Assembly (NCBI RefSeq): GCF_001042715.1
Contig: NZ_CP009687.1
Span: forward strand, 558,001 to 622,000
Direction: 5' to 3'
DNA from: Clostridium aceticum
Lineage (GTDB): Bacteria > Bacillota > Clostridia > Peptostreptococcales > Natronincolaceae
Length of the DNA stretch: 64,000 nt
The notes beneath the pieces are model-generated. The model did not search any database. It saw only the letters and a list, made by a program, of their open reading frames with translations, and was not told where the DNA came from. A program made the translations under genes and the position numbers. Position 1 is the first letter of the stretch. Every line of letters starts with the position of its first letter. Positions 1 through 8,221 of this stretch are shown here, piece after piece.

Positions 1-417
1 GCCTACCCCCACAGCAAGACCCTCAGGGAAATTATGGAGGGTGATAGCAATAACAAAAAGCCATACCCTTGTTAAATTATTTTTTTCGCCTTTTTCAGCA
101 AGTTTTAAAACATGGTTGTGGGGAGCAAAATGATCCATCAAGTCTAAAAAAATCCCTCCAGCCAAAATTCCTATAACAGCAATGCCGGCACCGCGAATTC
201 CTTCGCCAGCATACTCTATAGCAGGAACAATTAAGCTAAAGGAGGTTGCCGCTAACATAACTCCTGCAGCAAATCCTAACATCGTATCTAATGTTTTGTG
301 AGAGACGTTTTTTGTAAAAAAAATTGGTAGTGCTCCTACCCCTGTACATAAACCTGCTGCTAAGCTGGCAATTAATCCAATATAAATGATGTTATACTGT
401 GACAAATAGTCAACCAA
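1..417 (-). CDS. ZIP family metal transporter (partial, N-terminal part)
   Basis: Partial gene running off the left edge; 139 codons are visible. It starts at a TTG (415-417) behind a strong AGGAGGTG Shine-Dalgarno (425-432). The visible protein is hydrophobic, with several membrane segments and a Gly/Ala-rich stretch (residues about 20-60). It reaches HNFPEGLAVGVG at the window edge (residues 128-139), the metal-binding helix IV motif (HNxPEG) of ZIP transporters. The family moves divalent metals such as Zn2+ or Fe2+ into the cytoplasm; substrate cannot be told from this fragment. HAPHN near residue 100 also fits bacterial ZupT/GufA-like members. Family is certain, specificity unknown. Confidence 0.88.
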   Translation of the reverse strand, partial: MVDYLSQYNIIYIGLIASLAAGLCTGVGALPIFFTKNVSHKTLDTMLGFAAGVMLAATSFSLIVPAIEYAGEGIRGAGIAVIGILAGGIFLDLMDHFAPHNHVLKLAEKGEKNNLTRVWLFVIAITLHNFPEGLAVGVG

Positions 418-684
418 GAAGATACACCTCCTATAATCTTTTTCAAAATATACACCTATAATCATTTTATGAAGTAAAGATAAAATGGGTGATAGATGTA
501 TATGAAACAAATGTAAAATAACCGTAATAAAACCCTTTTTTAACTGCATATATTCTTTATGGAGATGATAAAAACCAATGTTATCTCCAGTATTTTAATA
601 AATAACTGGATTTGTGGAATTTCCTTAACTATTTTCACTGCTGTATTAAATAATTGCACAACTCAAGTAAATAAGAGGTGATCT

Positions 685-1446
685 ATGAAAAACAAAGTGA
701 AATTTCTTGTTTTTGCAACAGGCGTGGGGCTTATGATTATTTTTACTACTGTATCTCTTCATAAAGCTGTGTTAGATAAACAGGTAAATGCTGATAAGGA
801 AGAGCTTACCTTTGAAATCGTGTGGAATGGTCCAACAGATCAAAAAATTGTTGCCTTAACTTTTGATGACGGCCCGCATCCTAGGTATACTCCACAAATT
901 TTAGAGCTATTAGAAGAACACGATATAAAAGCTACTTTTTTCGTTTTAGGAAAACATGTGGAGCGGTATCCAGAAGTAGTAAAAAAGATGGTGGCACAAG
1001 GGCATGAGGTTGGTAACCATACTTATAGTCATATTAATGTGAGAGAAACTTCTAAAGAAAAGATAGAAGAAGAGTTTGAAAAAACTCAGAGAGCTATATT
1101 TTCTATCACTGGTGTGAGATCTCAAGTTTTCCGTCCTCCCTTTGGCTTTTATAATGAAAATACTATAGCAATTGCCAAAGAAGCAGGGTCTAAGATCATA
1201 CTATGGTCAATGCATCAAGACTCAAAGGATTGGAGCAATCCTGGTGTATATAAAATTGTACAGACAGTTCTTTCAAAAACCCAAAATGGTGATATCATTC
1301 TTCTACACGACTATGTAGAGGGAGAAAGTCAAACTCTAGAAGCACTAAAAGAGATTTTGCCAGAGCTAAAAGATCGGGGATATAAGTTTGTAACAATTTC
1401 CCAGATTATTGAAATGAATGCTGTAGCAGACATAAAAAATGACTGA
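685..1446 (+). CDS. Polysaccharide deacetylase, CE4 family (PdaA-like)
   Basis: 253 aa with an N-terminal membrane anchor or uncleaved signal (residues 6-25), so the enzyme faces outward. The NodB/CE4 motifs are all visible: TFDDGP (59-64; catalytic Asp61 and metal-binding Asp62), HTYSH (112-116; metal-binding His112 and His116), RPPFGFYN, and LLHD near the C-terminus. The family removes N-acetyl groups from peptidoglycan or chitin-like sugars. The size is near that of sporulation PdaA (about 260 aa). It is convergent with a CwlD-like amidase, the PdaA partner in making cortex muramic delta-lactam, with only two bases between the stops. RBS AGGTGAT precedes the ATG. Assignment to PdaA rather than another CE4 enzyme is inference from this neighbour. 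Confidence 0.87.
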   Translation: MKNKVKFLVFATGVGLMIIFTTVSLHKAVLDKQVNADKEELTFEIVWNGPTDQKIVALTFDDGPHPRYTPQILELLEEHDIKATFFVLGKHVERYPEVVKKMVAQGHEVGNHTYSHINVRETSKEKIEEEFEKTQRAIFSITGVRSQVFRPPFGFYNENTIAIAKEAGSKIILWSMHQDSKDWSNPGVYKIVQTVLSKTQNGDIILLHDYVEGESQTLEALKEILPELKDRGYKFVTISQIIEMNAVADIKND

Positions 1447-1448
1447 AG

Positions 1449-2207
1449 TTAATAAAACTCTCCAGTCTTAATCAAGTACCGTATAACGCCATCACTGATG
1501 GCCAAAGCAATATGTTTTTTGTAAGCTTCTTGTTGTAGTAGTTCTCTGTCTTCAATATTTGTTATGTAGCCTATTTCTACTAATACCCCAGGAGTTTTTG
1601 TAGCCCTTAGAACATAAAAGTTTCCTGGGGCTATTTCTGTTTTTATAGAATTATTATTTAAGAATTCATCAACGACAATAAGGTCAACAGACTTTTTTAT
1701 TTCTTCCGCAATTTGTTTATCTTTTTGAGAATTTTTGTTATAAAAAATCTTCACACCTCTGGTATTGAGATTTTTTGGCTGCGCATCCACATGAATACTA
1801 ACAAATAAATTGCTGCGACTACCATCGATAATTTGCCGCCTAGCATCTAAATCTCTTGCATGTCTTGTAGATTGGAGATTGCTTTTTCCTTCTAAGGAAA
1901 CATCCTTTTCCCTTGTTAAAACTGTATTGATCTCATTAAGTTCCAAGATTCTTTGAACCTTTAAAGCCACATCAAGATTAATATCTTTTTCCAATAACAT
2001 GAGATTTTTATCGTAGGTTCCCCCATCGATCCCCCCATGTCCAGCATCTATAACAACGGTAGTTTCAAGCATTGTATCTCTATTGGAAATAGAAGTAATG
2101 GTCTTATGTACAATAGAAAAAGATAAAAAAATAATCACAATAGATAATGCAATAAATAGCCACTGAGGAACAATGATAAAGATGATGGATTTACTTTTTT
2201 TTAGCAT
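1449..2207 (-). CDS. cwlD: N-acetylmuramoyl-L-alanine amidase, CwlD-like
   Basis: About 252 aa with an N-terminal membrane segment and an Amidase_3 domain. Zinc ligands and catalytic residues are visible: DAGHGGIDGG (His of the first motif), the Glu in LLEKDINL, SIHVDAQP, and the catalytic Glu in VEIGYITN. Amidase_3 enzymes cut the bond between MurNAc and the stem peptide; CwlD does this for spore cortex, preparing the substrate for PdaA. The length matches CwlD rather than long multi-domain amidases. Start taken as ATG 2207; an in-frame ATG at 2222 would add five residues, but GTGGGGT just ahead of 2207 fits a ribosome site better. Sporulation role is inferred from size and the convergent deacetylase. 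Confidence 0.85.
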   Translation of the reverse strand: MLKKSKSIIFIIVPQWLFIALSIVIIFLSFSIVHKTITSISNRDTMLETTVVIDAGHGGIDGGTYDKNLMLLEKDINLDVALKVQRILELNEINTVLTREKDVSLEGKSNLQSTRHARDLDARRQIIDGSRSNLFVSIHVDAQPKNLNTRGVKIFYNKNSQKDKQIAEEIKKSVDLIVVDEFLNNNSIKTEIAPGNFYVLRATKTPGVLVEIGYITNIEDRELLQQEAYKKHIALAISDGVIRYLIKTGEFY

Positions 2208-2342
2208 AAAATTACCCCACATAATTATTGAATGTCTAATACTGCTCTTGTATCTATATATAGTAAGAGAGACTGTTAAATATTCAATAATTATATGGGG
2301 TTAAAAAAACTTTTTCTATGAAAAATGATTATATTCACTTTT

Positions 2343-2858
2343 TTACTGACTTTTTTTTGTTTTATCAAAATAGTTTCTAGATAAGTTAAAAAACTTAGCT
2401 ACTCTAGTTACACTAGGTTGCATGATAAAAGCAATGGACCGTATAATGAATTTTTGCGATAACAATAAGTTAACTTTGTCAAGAACAGTTCTACTGCCAG
2501 GTGGTAAATAAAATGAAGGAGCTATTGTTTTATTTGGGAAAAAGTTAAAGTTTCTAAAAAAACCAGGAATCTTCAAGAAAATGGTAAAAGGAGTAATGAC
2601 GATAATTTCTATAATACTGGTTTTTATAAATTTTTTTTTGTTTTTCGCTAGTTTTAAATGAATAAGTAAATCTGCTGCAAATACGCCACAGATCAACCAA
2701 TCGATTTTACTGACCAATCCTTCTGTTGCTTCACTGAAGGGAAAAATCAGATCCCATACAGACAGAAGCACAATCGTTAACGAGAGCAAAATCATAAAAA
2801 TCTTGTATAAATAACTAACGGATTTCCAAGGGTTTTTTTTTCTAAAAATCTCTAACAA
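2343..2858 (-). CDS. Small membrane protein resembling an ion-channel voltage-sensor fragment
   Basis: 171 aa, not firmly recognised. The start is chosen as TTG 2858 because a full GGAGGT (2866-2871) lies 7 nt upstream; the longer in-frame ATG at 2894 has no ribosome site. Two or three hydrophobic helices are visible: FMILLSLTIVLLSVWDLIF, then WLICGVFAADLLIHL followed by the basic stretch KLAKNKKKF and IIEIIVITPFTIFL. This arrangement resembles the S1-S3 part of a six-helix voltage-gated cation channel, but there is no regular S4 arginine ladder and no pore (TxGxG) motif. The C-terminal 60 residues are basic and polar. It could be a remnant or a stand-alone membrane regulator. Confidence 0.6.
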   Translation of the reverse strand: MLEIFRKKNPWKSVSYLYKIFMILLSLTIVLLSVWDLIFPFSEATEGLVSKIDWLICGVFAADLLIHLKLAKNKKKFIKTSIIEIIVITPFTIFLKIPGFFRNFNFFPNKTIAPSFYLPPGSRTVLDKVNLLLSQKFIIRSIAFIMQPSVTRVAKFFNLSRNYFDKTKKSQ

Positions 2859-3268
2859 AGTATATACCTCCAAACTTCCCATTATGAATAGCAAAATTAT
2901 AACATAGTTAGCTAAAATAGTATACGGGTTTGGAGGGTCTCATGGATAAAAGCTGTAAAGTTATTATTTAGTAAAAAATAACAAAGCAGTTGTTCTATTA
3001 AATTACCTTTGGTATACTAATTCTTATATGGTTAATCAACCCTATAGATGAACCATAAATGCTGAATCGTTGCCTTTGTTGATTGGGTTGGTTTCTGTGC
3101 AAAAAATAATTGCATAACTTAAATTAATTAGCTATAGAAATCTCTGTAGTTAGAATAGAATAAATGTATAGAATCCTATGGATTTAGAAATAAAAGAAAT
3201 AGGATTTTATCAGACATTGAAACTCACATAGATTAAAATCAAACTTTAAAATAGAGGAGGATATATCA
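2859..3268. other. Intergenic region with two hairpins, no gene seen
   Basis: 410 bases between divergent genes. Two inverted repeats stand out: AATCAACCC (about 3034) facing GGGTTGGTT (about 3084), and ATAGAATCCTAT (3168-3179) facing ATAGGATTTTAT (3199-3210). No T-box motif (GGTGGTACCGCG) is present, although the next gene is HisRS-like. Promoters of both flanking genes should lie here. Confidence 0.4.
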
Positions 3269-4447
3269 TTGAAATTTAATTCTAATCCTGTAAGAGGTAC
3301 TTTTGATGTTTTACCGCAAGATATGGAGTTAAGAAATTGGGTACAGGACACTATTAAAAAAACTTATCGGCAAAGAGGCTATATGCAGATGGAGACCCCC
3401 TGTATTGAAAATCTAGAACTTTTAAATCATAGTGAAGGTGGTGAAAATCTTAGACTATTATTTAAAATTCTAAAACGGGGGGACAAGCTGACCTTCGATG
3501 AACTATCTGAAAATGCTTTATGTGATTTAGGTCTAAGATTTGATTTGACGCTGCCCTTGAGTAGGTTCTATGCTAATAATCGCAATGAATTACCTACACC
3601 ATTTAAGTCCTTTCAGATGGGTTATGTATGGCGTGCAGAAAGACCTCAAAAAGGAAGATTTCGTCAGTTTACCCAATGTGATATTGATATTATTGGGGAA
3701 AAAAGCATTTATGCTGAAATTGACTTACTGTTAACGATTCCGAAAGCATTATATGAACTAGGCTTTAAAAACTTTACTATTAAAATCAATGATCGCCGTC
3801 TTTTAAAAGACATGGTGGTGAAGGCTGGATTCAAAGAAGAAGACTTTGACACCGTTTGTATCACATTGGACAAAATGGACAAGGTGGGGGAAGACGGTGT
3901 AACACAAGAACTACTAGACAAGGCCTATGAGGAAGCAAAAGTACATAAGTTACTGGAATTATTAAACACAAACATAGGTGGTTTTGACAGTGAACATGCC
4001 AAGGAGCTACAAAAGGCTATAGATATTGTTTCAAAGTATTATCCTATTGATTTTGAGCCAACTTTAGTGCGGGGTATGGGCTACTATACAGGACCTATTT
4101 TTGAAATTGTTAGTGAAGACTTTAGGGGTTCTATAGCTGGCGGAGGACGCTACGATAATTTACTGAGCAAGTTCCAAAAGGATAGTATACCTGCCGTAGG
4201 TTTTTCTATCGGCTTTGAAAGAATTATAACCATTTTAAAGGAAAGAAACTTCAAGATTCCTACAATGGAGAAAAAAGTAGCCCTTGTTTTTACAGAGGAA
4301 CAGCAGTTGAAAGAGGTCATTGATCTTACAGAAAAACTAACGGGGGGAGGAAGTCTTGTTACTAACTTTTTTGTCAACAGAAATAAACTAGGGAAAAAAG
4401 TTAATCAACTGGAGGAACAAGGCTATGAGGTGCAGGTAATAAAATAA
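3269..4447 (+). CDS. Histidyl-tRNA synthetase-like protein (class II, short C-terminus)
   Basis: 392 aa, TTG start behind GAGGAGGA. The class II HisRS core is clear: PVRGTFDVLP at the N-terminus, LRFDLTLP (89-96), motif 2 region ending FRQFTQCDIDIIG, histidine-site LVRGMGYYTG (about 266-275) and motif 3 AGGGRYDNLL. HisRS attaches histidine to tRNA-His. Two oddities: the usual RGLDYY is RGMGYY (Asp to Gly), and after motif 3 only about 60-70 residues remain where a complete anticodon-binding domain is about 90. No aspS follows, unlike the common hisS-aspS pair. It may be a functional HisRS of a divergent clade or a paralogue with another role; HisZ is less likely because RG-YYTG is kept. Confidence 0.8.
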   Translation: MKFNSNPVRGTFDVLPQDMELRNWVQDTIKKTYRQRGYMQMETPCIENLELLNHSEGGENLRLLFKILKRGDKLTFDELSENALCDLGLRFDLTLPLSRFYANNRNELPTPFKSFQMGYVWRAERPQKGRFRQFTQCDIDIIGEKSIYAEIDLLLTIPKALYELGFKNFTIKINDRRLLKDMVVKAGFKEEDFDTVCITLDKMDKVGEDGVTQELLDKAYEEAKVHKLLELLNTNIGGFDSEHAKELQKAIDIVSKYYPIDFEPTLVRGMGYYTGPIFEIVSEDFRGSIAGGGRYDNLLSKFQKDSIPAVGFSIGFERIITILKERNFKIPTMEKKVALVFTEEQQLKEVIDLTEKLTGGGSLVTNFFVNRNKLGKKVNQLEEQGYEVQVIK

Positions 4448-4503
4448 AAAATTATTACTGTAATCAATAAGGGTAAACCAAATATTGATAAATATCAGGA
4501 TGA

Positions 4504-4542
4504 AAAAGTAGGTTTTGCATTTATTGCAAAATCTGCTTTTTT
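4504..4542 (+). terminator. Rho-independent terminator after the HisRS-like gene
   Basis: A 16-bp stem (4504-4519 with 4525-4540, two G-T pairs) closes a five-base loop and runs into a T-rich stretch. Confidence 0.75.
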
Positions 4543-4684
4543 ATTTACTGGATTTGGGTAAAAACTAGAATACATGGAATTAATTGACATAAATCTGGCT
4601 AAAATATAGAATATAGATGTAAGTACAATTGATACAAAAACTATGTGACATAAATAAAAATAGGATTATAAGGAGGTAATAAAA

Positions 4685-5437
4685 ATGAGTCATATTCATA
4701 TGCCAGACGGAATAATTCCAACACTTTGGTGGGTTTTAGGATACCTACTAACCTTTAGTATCATGTTTTTTATATTTAAGAGTATGGACCAAGAAGAAGC
4801 AAGAAAAAAAATTCCTTTTACCGGTATAGCAGCAGCTATCATGCTATTAGGTATGTCGGTACCTTTAGTAATTGTGCCGGTGCATTTAAGTCTTGCAGTT
4901 ATGACAGGGATTTTGATAGGGCCTAAGCTAGGTTTTCTTGCGGTATTTGTTGTGAACATCATATTAGCATTTTTTGGTCACGGAGGGATTACCATTGTCG
5001 GTTTAAACACCTTGATCATTGGTTCAGAGGTATTTATAGGATATTATTTATTCAAATACTTTACCCAAAACATAAATAAAGTGGTAGGTACGGTAATGGC
5101 TACAGTGCTGGCGCTATTGGTCTCTACTACGCTGATGGTAGGGGTAGTGGGTATAACGGCAGGTTTAACAGAAGCATTGCCTCATCATCACGATGAAGAA
5201 CATCTGCAAGAGGTACAGCACTTAGAAGAAAGTTATGATGATCATGATCACCAGCATAATCATGGGCAGCTTTCAGAAGAGGTAGCAAAAATAGAATACT
5301 TTACCTTTGCAGGATGGAAGGCCGTTTTTCTTATTCTAGCAATGGGTATACTCTTAGAATCACTAGGAACAGCTCTTATAGTAAAATACTTCTTAAAGGT
5401 TAGACCAGATCTCATTATGCCTACAAAAGATATTTAA
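4685..5437 (+). CDS. Energy-coupling factor Ni/Co transporter, CbiM/NikM-type S component
   Basis: 250 aa, strong AAGGAGGT site. The N-terminus MSHIHMPDGIIP carries the His/Met metal-binding start that defines CbiM/NikM proteins, followed by six or seven membrane helices. Residues about 167-200 form a His/Asp/Glu-rich loop (HHHDEEHL, DDHDHQHNHG) likely to gather metal. The HxPDG form is closer to NikM-type than CbiM-type starts, hinting at Ni2+, but this is not decisive. No separate CbiN/NikN gene is visible; the insertion may relate to its absence. First gene of a three-gene ECF operon (S, T and A components) for Ni2+ or Co2+ uptake at the cytoplasmic membrane. Confidence 0.88.
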   Translation: MSHIHMPDGIIPTLWWVLGYLLTFSIMFFIFKSMDQEEARKKIPFTGIAAAIMLLGMSVPLVIVPVHLSLAVMTGILIGPKLGFLAVFVVNIILAFFGHGGITIVGLNTLIIGSEVFIGYYLFKYFTQNINKVVGTVMATVLALLVSTTLMVGVVGITAGLTEALPHHHDEEHLQEVQHLEESYDDHDHQHNHGQLSEEVAKIEYFTFAGWKAVFLILAMGILLESLGTALIVKYFLKVRPDLIMPTKDI

Positions 5438-5544
5438 CGAATTCATTTTGAGAAGCTAAAACAACTAGGAATGAGAGGCATGTATCCTAAACATAAAAAT
5501 GCGGGGATTATGCCAATAAAATAATGTATAAGGAAGGTAAAAAA

Positions 5545-6258
5545 ATGCACTTAGCTGACATTGATCAAATATCTAATAATGGAGAGAGCCTTTTACATAA
5601 AGCAAGGGCTTTATCTAAAATAGCTTTGACCTTCTTCTTATTATCTAGTTTTATTATTGCTAATGATTTTGTGAGATTAGGATGCCTTATGGCTATCCTT
5701 TTTCTCCTTTTTATTTTAGGAAAAATTCCTTTAAAACAGGTGGTACACCTAGCACTTTATCCTGCTTTTTTTAGTATTATTTTTGCCTTGATAAGTGCAC
5801 AACAGTCTTGGCGACTAGGAATTGTGGTGATCATGAAGGCAGTAGGGGCAGCCCTTACCATGCTTTTATTAATTACCACAACACCATATATAGATATATT
5901 TGCTTTATTATCTTTATTTATCCCTAACCTACTGGTGGATATATTTTTATTTACTTATCGGTCTTTTTTTATACTGTTCCATAAAATCCAGAATCTAATA
6001 AAAAGTATACGACTAAGAGGTGGTTATAAGCCTTTTAATTTATGGGTAAATCTAAAAAGCGTGGCTGGTATTCTGGGGGTTCTCATTATGCATTCCTTTG
6101 AAATGAGTGAGAGGATGTACAAGGTATATACTTTGCGGGGATATAAAGGAAAAATTCCTTTGACTGTAGAAATCTTCCCCCTAAAAGCTATTGATTATAT
6201 CATGATTATTACAGGTGCAGTCATTTTAGTTGGGACGGTGATTCCATGGAGAATATAA
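5545..6258 (+). CDS. cbiQ: ECF transporter T component, CbiQ-like
   Basis: 237 aa integral membrane protein that couples ATPase and substrate component in ECF metal importers. It has four or five helices and the paired Ala/Leu-Arg-Gly coupling motifs: SIRLRGGYKP (about 155-165) and YTLRGYKGKIPL (about 200-212). The start is ATG 5545, seven bases after AAGGAAGGT; the upstream in-frame ATG 5524 lacks a site. It lies about 107 nt after the CbiM gene, and its last 13 bases overlap the ATPase gene, indicating translational coupling. Confidence 0.88.
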   Translation: MHLADIDQISNNGESLLHKARALSKIALTFFLLSSFIIANDFVRLGCLMAILFLLFILGKIPLKQVVHLALYPAFFSIIFALISAQQSWRLGIVVIMKAVGAALTMLLLITTTPYIDIFALLSLFIPNLLVDIFLFTYRSFFILFHKIQNLIKSIRLRGGYKPFNLWVNLKSVAGILGVLIMHSFEMSERMYKVYTLRGYKGKIPLTVEIFPLKAIDYIMIITGAVILVGTVIPWRI

Positions 6259-7103
6259 TAGAGGTGCAGTGTCTAAAACACGTTTATCCTGATAAGACAG
6301 AAGTGAAGTTATGTGGGCTGGATTTTATTGTAAAGCAAGGGGAGAGGGTTGCTATACTAGGACCTAATGGGGCAGGAAAAACAACCCTACTATCCCACGT
6401 ATTAGGTCTACTTTCTCCTGTGGAGGGAAAGGTAGAGGTGATGGGTCTAACCCCTTATAAGAACTTCAACACCATTAGAAAAAATATAGGTGTTGTTTTT
6501 CAAAATGTTGATGAACAAATTATAGGCCCTAGGGTGTATGATGATATTGCTTTCACACCTCGAAATGAAGGTTTATCAAAAGAAGAAGTACATCAGAAGG
6601 TAATGGCGGTGGCAAAGACTTTAAAGATCGAAGGCCTATTGAATAAAATTCCTCATTATCTTAGTGGTGGTCAAAAAAAGAAAGTGGCTTTAGCTGGTGC
6701 TATGGTAATGATGCCAAAAATATTGATTATGGATGAACCCTTCGACTCTTTAGATCCAAAATCTAAAGGTGGAATGGTGTCAATTATTAATCATCTCAAC
6801 AAGGAGCATGGTGTGACCCTAGTGGTGACTACCCATGATATTAATGTGGTGCCTAGTGTAGCAGATACTATTTATATATTAAAAGAAGGAAGCATTGTCC
6901 TTCGGGGTACGCCTCAAGAAGTATTTGTACAAGTAGATGTGTTAAAGGAGGCAAACTTAGAGCCCCCAATTCTTTTAGAATTATTTGCCCGTCTTAAAGC
7001 AAAAGGATATAATGTGAATATCCCCAATGATTTAGATGAGGCGGAAGAAACATTGTTATCTATGCTGAAAGGGGATAGCAAAATAGTGAATTCCTCTAGT
7101 TAA
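6246..7103 (+). CDS. cbiO: ECF transporter ATPase, CbiO-like
   Basis: 285 aa ABC ATPase that powers the preceding CbiM/CbiQ importer. Walker A GPNGAGKTT (about 38-46), Q-loop FQNVDEQI (characteristic of EcfA/CbiO), signature LSGGQKKKVALAG, Walker B ILIMDEPFDSLDP and switch His in TTHD are all intact. A single ATPase implies a homodimer, the usual group I arrangement. The start overlaps cbiQ by 13 bases. A perfect 11-bp hairpin follows the stop. Confidence 0.93.
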   Translation: MENIIEVQCLKHVYPDKTEVKLCGLDFIVKQGERVAILGPNGAGKTTLLSHVLGLLSPVEGKVEVMGLTPYKNFNTIRKNIGVVFQNVDEQIIGPRVYDDIAFTPRNEGLSKEEVHQKVMAVAKTLKIEGLLNKIPHYLSGGQKKKVALAGAMVMMPKILIMDEPFDSLDPKSKGGMVSIINHLNKEHGVTLVVTTHDINVVPSVADTIYILKEGSIVLRGTPQEVFVQVDVLKEANLEPPILLELFARLKAKGYNVNIPNDLDEAEETLLSMLKGDSKIVNSSS

Positions 7104-7109
7104 AGTTTA

Positions 7110-7133
7110 AAAGTCAGACAAGTGTCTGACTTT
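7110..7133 (+). terminator. Hairpin after the cbiO gene
   Basis: Perfect 11-bp inverted repeat AAAGTCAGACA/TGTCTGACTTT with a two-base spacer. The T run is only the end of the stem, so it may be a weak terminator or an mRNA-stabilising hairpin. Confidence 0.55.
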
Positions 7134-7212
7134 GACCGATGAAAACTGACGAATGGAAGTAGGAATCTTTAAAACAGTAAAATATTTCAAGAATGAAAAA
7201 GGGGGATTTCAT

Positions 7213-7926
7213 ATGGGGGACAAGGCAATTTTTTTGAAGGAAGAATTAAAAGAAAAAACTGTTGACATAGGAGCAGATTTATTTGGCATAGCTGATCTTA
7301 CTAGGGCTGAAGCATATATGAAAAAAAACTATGCAGAACCTTATTCAAACTTTCCAAGGGCAGTTTCTATAGGAATATTTCTGCCGACAAAGATAATAGA
7401 GCTATTAGAACAGGGACCTCAGCAGATATACTCTCATTACTATAGTGTAGTGAATAGTAAGCTTGATGAGCTGGGATTGCTTACCTGCAATTTTCTCTAT
7501 AAGGCTGGTTACGATGCTATACCAATACCCGCTTCTCAGCAGTTTTTAAACGATCCATGTAAGAGTGCATTTTCCCATAGACTAGCTGCATCATTAGCGG
7601 GATTAGGTTGGATTGGGAAGTCCTGTTGTTTAATCAATGAAAAGGTAGGTCCTAGGCTAAGGTTGGTTACAGTCTTAACAAATGCACCCTTAGAATGTGA
7701 TGCGCCGGTGAACAATCGATGCGGCAGTTGTACTGCTTGTCAGGATGCTTGCCCACCAAAAGCTATAAAGGGTGAAAAGTTTCACCATGAAAACCCTTTA
7801 AGTACAATGCTGGAGCCAGAGGTATGTAATGATTATTTTAAAAAAGTGAAGGCACAACACGGCATAGGTAACTGCGGAAAGTGTCTAGCTGCTTGTCCTT
7901 GGGGCAAGGTTACTGTAAGTAAATAG
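7213..7926 (+). CDS. QueG-like iron-sulfur protein with two 4Fe-4S clusters
   Basis: 237 aa. The start is ATG 7213 behind AAAGGGGG; an upstream ATG at 7153 has no ribosome site. The C-terminal third has CGSCTACQDACPPKAI and a second set CGKCLAACPWGK, the double-cluster domain of the epoxyqueuosine reductase/reductive dehalogenase group. The mid-section LAASLAGLGWIGKSCCLI matches the conserved AxxAGLGWIGK of QueG. It is clearly shorter than full QueG (300-380 aa), so part of the cobamide-binding region may be missing. Function is best left as a redox protein of this superfamily. Position after a Ni/Co importer is suggestive of a cobamide link but weak. Confidence 0.75.
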   Translation: MGDKAIFLKEELKEKTVDIGADLFGIADLTRAEAYMKKNYAEPYSNFPRAVSIGIFLPTKIIELLEQGPQQIYSHYYSVVNSKLDELGLLTCNFLYKAGYDAIPIPASQQFLNDPCKSAFSHRLAASLAGLGWIGKSCCLINEKVGPRLRLVTVLTNAPLECDAPVNNRCGSCTACQDACPPKAIKGEKFHHENPLSTMLEPEVCNDYFKKVKAQHGIGNCGKCLAACPWGKVTVSK

Positions 7927-8034
7927 TGAGGGCGTTCATCTAAAGCTGAATAGAGGTAAATCAGGTGGAGAGTCTACTTTGCCTGATTAAAAACCTCATG
8001 TGTGCTAACGCTTAGAGGGGGACCTTATACGTCA

Positions 8035-8092
8035 AAAACAAAACAAAAGGACGATACAAATTTAAACTTGTATCGTCCTTTTGTTTTGTTTT
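8035..8092. terminator. Strong bidirectional-type hairpin
   Basis: Perfect 25-bp inverted repeat (8035-8059 with 8068-8092) and eight-base loop, A-rich on the left and T-rich on the right, so it can end transcription on either strand. It separates the QueG-like gene from the metal ABC operon. Confidence 0.8.
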
Positions 8093-8104
8093 AAAAATCA
8101 TAAA

Positions 8105-8121
8105 TTTTCCTACGGGAAACT
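8105..8121 (+). promoter_or_regulatory. MntR-like operator
   Basis: TTTTCCTACGGGAAACT matches the Bacillus MntR box TTTGCCTTAAGGAAACT, as I recall it, at 13 of 17 positions. A second partial site, TTAAGGAAAGT (8153-8163), shares the right half. Both lie 60-120 bases upstream of the metal ABC operon, where a Mn-responsive DtxR-family repressor would act. Confidence 0.6.
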
Positions 8122-8221
8122 AGCACCTTATTCTGGGCTAGAGAATATCATGTTAAGGAAAGTTTCCCAAGACTAAATTTAGAAGTTTAAGTAAATAAAA
8201 AATAAGAAGGGAGTTTTAAAG

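Noticed and set aside
3030-3110. T-box or known riboswitch ahead of the HisRS-like gene
   Set aside because: No GGTGGTACCGCG motif, no terminator directly before the gene; only plain hairpins are seen.
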